In this document: positions 61,390 through 64,000 of the stretch, one piece after another
Numbering within the stretch: the first letter of the stretch is position 1
Layout: the number at the start of each line of letters is the position of its first letter
Assembly: GCA_946800325.1 (NCBI GenBank)
Contig: OX326959.1
Coordinates: 3,988,501 to 4,052,500 of the forward strand
DNA from: Luzula sylvatica
Lineage: Eukaryota; Streptophyta; Magnoliopsida; Poales; Juncaceae
Direction: 5' to 3'
DNA: 64,000 nt
Notes under the pieces: model-generated
Told to the model about the DNA's origin: nothing
Seen by the model: the letters and a program-made list of their open reading frames with translations, nothing else
The model's database searches: none
Program-made: the position numbers and the translations under genes

Positions 61390-64000
61390 TTGTGATATTT
61401 GGTGAAAAGTTATGTAGTGAAATATACGATACAAATGATCTAAACACACGTTATTTGAACTCCTCAAAGCGTTAAAATCTTGTTTTGAATCTAAAAACAA
61501 ACTTTCTTAGTGTTTGTGAAATTTGGTGAAAAGTTATGTAGTAAAAGATACGATACAAATGTTCTAAAAACACGTTATTTGAACTCCTCCAAGCGTCAAA
61601 ATCTTGTTTTGAATCGAAAAACAAACTTTCTTAGTGTTTGTGAAATTTGGTGAAAAGTTATGTAGTAAACGATACGATACAAATGATCTAAAAACACGTT
61701 ATTTGAACTCCTCAAAGCGTTAAAATCTTGTTTTGAATCGAAAAACAAACTTTCTTGGTGTTTGTGAAATTTGGTGAAAAGTTATATAGCAAAAGATACG
61801 ATACAAATGATGTAAAAACACGTTATTTCAACTCCTCAAAGCGTTAAAATCTTGTTTTGAATCTAAAAACAAACTTTCTTAGTGTTTGTGAAATTTGGTG
61901 AAAAGTTATGTAGTAAAAGATACGATACAAATGATCTAAAAACACGTTATTTGAACTCCTCAAAGCGTTAAAATCTTGTTTTGAATCGAAAAACAAACTT
62001 TCTTAGTGTTTGTGAAATTTGGTGAAAAGTTATGTAGTAAACGATACGATACAAATGATCTAAACACACGTTATTTGAACTCCTTAAAGCGTTAAAATCT
62101 TGTTTTGAATCTAAAAACAAACTTTCTTAGTGTTTGTGAAATTTGGTGAAAAGTTATGTAGTAAAAGATACGATACAAATGTTCTAAAAACACGTTATTT
62201 GAACTCCTCCAAGCGTCAAAATCTTGTTTTGAATCGAAAAACAAACTTTCTTAGTGTTTGTGAAATTTGGTGAAAAGTTATGTAGTAAACGATACGATAC
62301 AAATGATCTAAAAACACGTTATTTGAACTCCTCAAAGCGTTAAAATCTTGTTTTGAATCGAAAAACAAACTTTCTTAGTGTTTGTGAAATTTGGTGAAAA
62401 GTTATGTAGTAAACGATACGATACAAATGATCTAAAAACACGTTATTTGAACTCCTCAAAGCGTCAAAATCTTGTTTTGAATCGAAAAACAAACTTTCTT
62501 AGTGTTTGTGAAATTTGGTGAAAAGTTATGTAGTAAAAGATACGATACAAATGATCTAAAAACACGTTATTTGAACTCCTCAAAGCGTTAAAATCTTGTT
62601 TTGAATCGAAAAACAAACTTTCTTAGTGTTTGTGAAATTTGCTGAAAAGTTATGTAGTGAAAGATACGATACAAATGATCTAAACACACGTTATTTGAAC
62701 TCCTCAAATCGTTAAAATCTTGTTTTGAATCTAAAAACAAACTTTCATAGTGTTTGTGATATTTGGTGAAAAGTTATGTAGTGAAATATACGATACAAAT
62801 GATCTAAACACACGTTATTTGAACTCCTCAAAGCGTTAAAATCTTGTTTTGAATCTAAAAACAAACTTTCTTAGTGTTTGTGAAATTTGGTGAAAAGTTA
62901 TGTAGTAAAAGATACGATACAAATGTTCTAAAAACACGTTATTTGAACTCCTCCAAGCGTTAAAATCTTGTTTTGAATCGAAAAACAAACTTTCTTAGTG
63001 TTTGTGAAATTTGGTGAAAAGTTATGTAGTAAACGATACGATACAAATGATCTAAAAACATGTTATTTCAACTCCTCAAAGCGTTAAAATCTTGTTTTGA
63101 ATCGAAAAACAAACATTCTTAGTGTTTGTGAAATTTGGTGAAAAGTTATGTAGTAAAAGATACGATACAAATGATCTGAAAACATGTTATTTCAACTCCT
63201 CAAAACGTTAATATCTTGTTTTGAATCGAAAAACAAACTTTCTTAGTGTTTGTGAAATTTGGTGAAAAGTTATTTAGTGAAAGATACGATACAAATGATC
63301 TAAACACACGTTATTTGAACTCCTCAAAGCGTTAAAATCTTGTTTTGAATCTAAAAACAAACTTTCTTAGTGTTTGTGAAATTTGGTGAAAAGTTATGTA
63401 GTAAAAGATACGATACAAATGATCTAAAAACACGTTATTTGAACTCCTCAAAGCGTTAAAATCTTGTTTTGAATCGAAAAACAAACTTTCTTAGTGTTTG
63501 TGAAATTTGGTGAAAAGTTATGTAGTAAACGATACGATATAAATGATCTAAACACACGTTATTTGAACTCCTCAAAGCGTTAAAATCTTGTTTGGAATCG
63601 AAAAACAAACTTTCTTAGTGTTTGTGAAATTTGGTGAAAAGTTATGTAGTAAAAGATACGATACAAATGATCTAAAAACACGTTATTTGAACTCATCAAA
63701 GCGTCAAAATCTTGTTTTGAATCGAAAAACAAACTTTCTTGGTGTTTGTGAAATTTGGTGAAAAGTTATATAGCAAAAGATACGATACAAATGATGTAAA
63801 AACACGTTATTTCAACTCCTCAAAGCGTTAAAATCTTGTTTTGAATCGAAAAACAAACTTTCTTAGTGTTTGTAAAATTTGGTGAAAAGTTATGTAGTGA
63901 AAGATACGATACAAATGATCTAAACACACGATATTTGAACTCCTCAAAGCGTTAAAATCTTGTTTTGAATCTAAAAACAAACTTTCATCGTGTTTGTGAA
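61390..64000 (+). repeat. HOR unit 13: hybrid start, incomplete at window end
   Basis: The first five monomers and half of the sixth (61390 to about 62080) follow the type at 35589, 39929 and 46380 (AAACG with TTCTTGG, then TATATAGC). From 62083 onward it matches 57867 onward at an offset of 4216 bp (34 monomers): CCTTAAAG 57867/62083, anchor 58538/62754, ATTTAGTG 59060/63276. The window ends in the TTCATCGTG monomer (position 10 of the 18-monomer series). Confidence 0.8.
62034..62090. other. Recombination joint inside one monomer
   Basis: The monomer begins AAACGATACGATAC with AAACACACG, which elsewhere continues as CTCCTCAAAG and TTTGGAATCG. Here it reads CTCCTTAAAG and then TTTTGAATCTAAA, the second half of the anchor monomer found at 54818 and 57794. 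The crossover lies in the shared stretch before 62083. CTCCTTAAAG is known in this window only from those two anchors, which makes the donor family clear. Confidence 0.78.

Larger units (their letters stand above)
1..64000. repeat. 124-bp head-to-tail satellite array filling the window
   Basis: The motif GGTGAAAAGTTATGTAG recurs every 124 bp from position 12 to the end, always on the + strand, giving about 516 monomers. Distances between diagnostic variants are exact multiples of 124 across tens of kilobases, except for +3 bp at each of three TAG insertions, so net indels are otherwise absent. Consensus composition is about 28% G+C. Stops in every frame (TAG and TAA near monomer start, then TGA and TAA further on) exclude coding. 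Neither edge of the array is visible, so its length is over 64 kb. A centromeric or heterochromatic role is inferred from the class of sequence; nothing here proves it. No interspersed gene or mobile element was seen. Confidence 0.99.

Noticed and set aside
1..64000. CRISPR array
   Set aside because: CRISPR arrays have short identical repeats with unique spacers of similar size. Here the entire 124-bp unit is repeated with no unique spacers and no cas genes.
1..64000. Mobile element or its terminal repeats as the source of the array
   Set aside because: No target-site duplication, terminal inverted repeat, polypurine tract or coding remnant was found; the array is continuous and all in one orientation.
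1..64000. 124-bp unit being a dimer of a 62-bp repeat
   Set aside because: The two halves do not align beyond one short similarity of about 13 bp, so 124 bp is the true basic period.

Overview
The whole 64 kb window is a single satellite DNA array. A monomer of 124 bp repeats head to tail about 516 times, always in the same orientation, and the array runs off both ends of the window. I see no protein gene, tRNA, rRNA, transposon, telomere repeat, inversion or unique sequence anywhere. The consensus monomer is AT-rich (about 28% G+C: 48 A, 41 T, 20 G, 15 C). Every monomer carries stop codons, and 124 is not a multiple of 3, so long reading frames cannot form. This is typical of eukaryotic centromeric or heterochromatic satellite DNA. 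The sequence does not identify the species. From memory and unverified, a satellite of about this monomer length is known in woodrushes (Luzula); I treat that only as a comparison worth making.

The informative layer is the order of monomer variants. Neighbouring monomers differ by several linked substitutions, while the same ordered series of variants recurs kilobases away almost unchanged. This is a higher-order repeat (HOR) organisation. One variant (GATATT in place of GAAATT, usually with GAAATATAC) serves as an anchor and occurs at 33 places. Anchor spacing is always a whole number of monomers, apart from three places where a 3-bp TAG insertion adds 3 bp.

Layout by HOR unit: 1-7688 (62 monomers), 7689-14012 (51), 14013-18352 (35), 18353-25916 (61), 25917-32736 (55), 32737-37076 (35), 37077-43527 (52 plus 3 bp), 43528-49730 (50 plus 3 bp), 49731-52585 (23 plus 3 bp), 52586-55561 (24), 55562-58537 (24), 58538-61389 (23), 61390-64000 (about 21, cut by the window end). 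In the left part (to about 31 kb) anchor intervals are mostly long (18-30 monomers) with 7-monomer modules. In the right part, 17/18-monomer segments usually alternate with a 6-monomer module, and adjacent HOR copies are nearly identical.

Unit length is not constant. Each new length can be traced to a visible event: a 16-monomer deletion (51 to 35), an 11-monomer insertion (51 to 62), single-monomer losses, and chimeric monomers at recombination joints. The window is best read as a record of repeated unequal exchange or block duplication in a satellite array. No gene system is hidden in it. All comparisons were made by eye on selected diagnostic positions; exact identities need a computed alignment.
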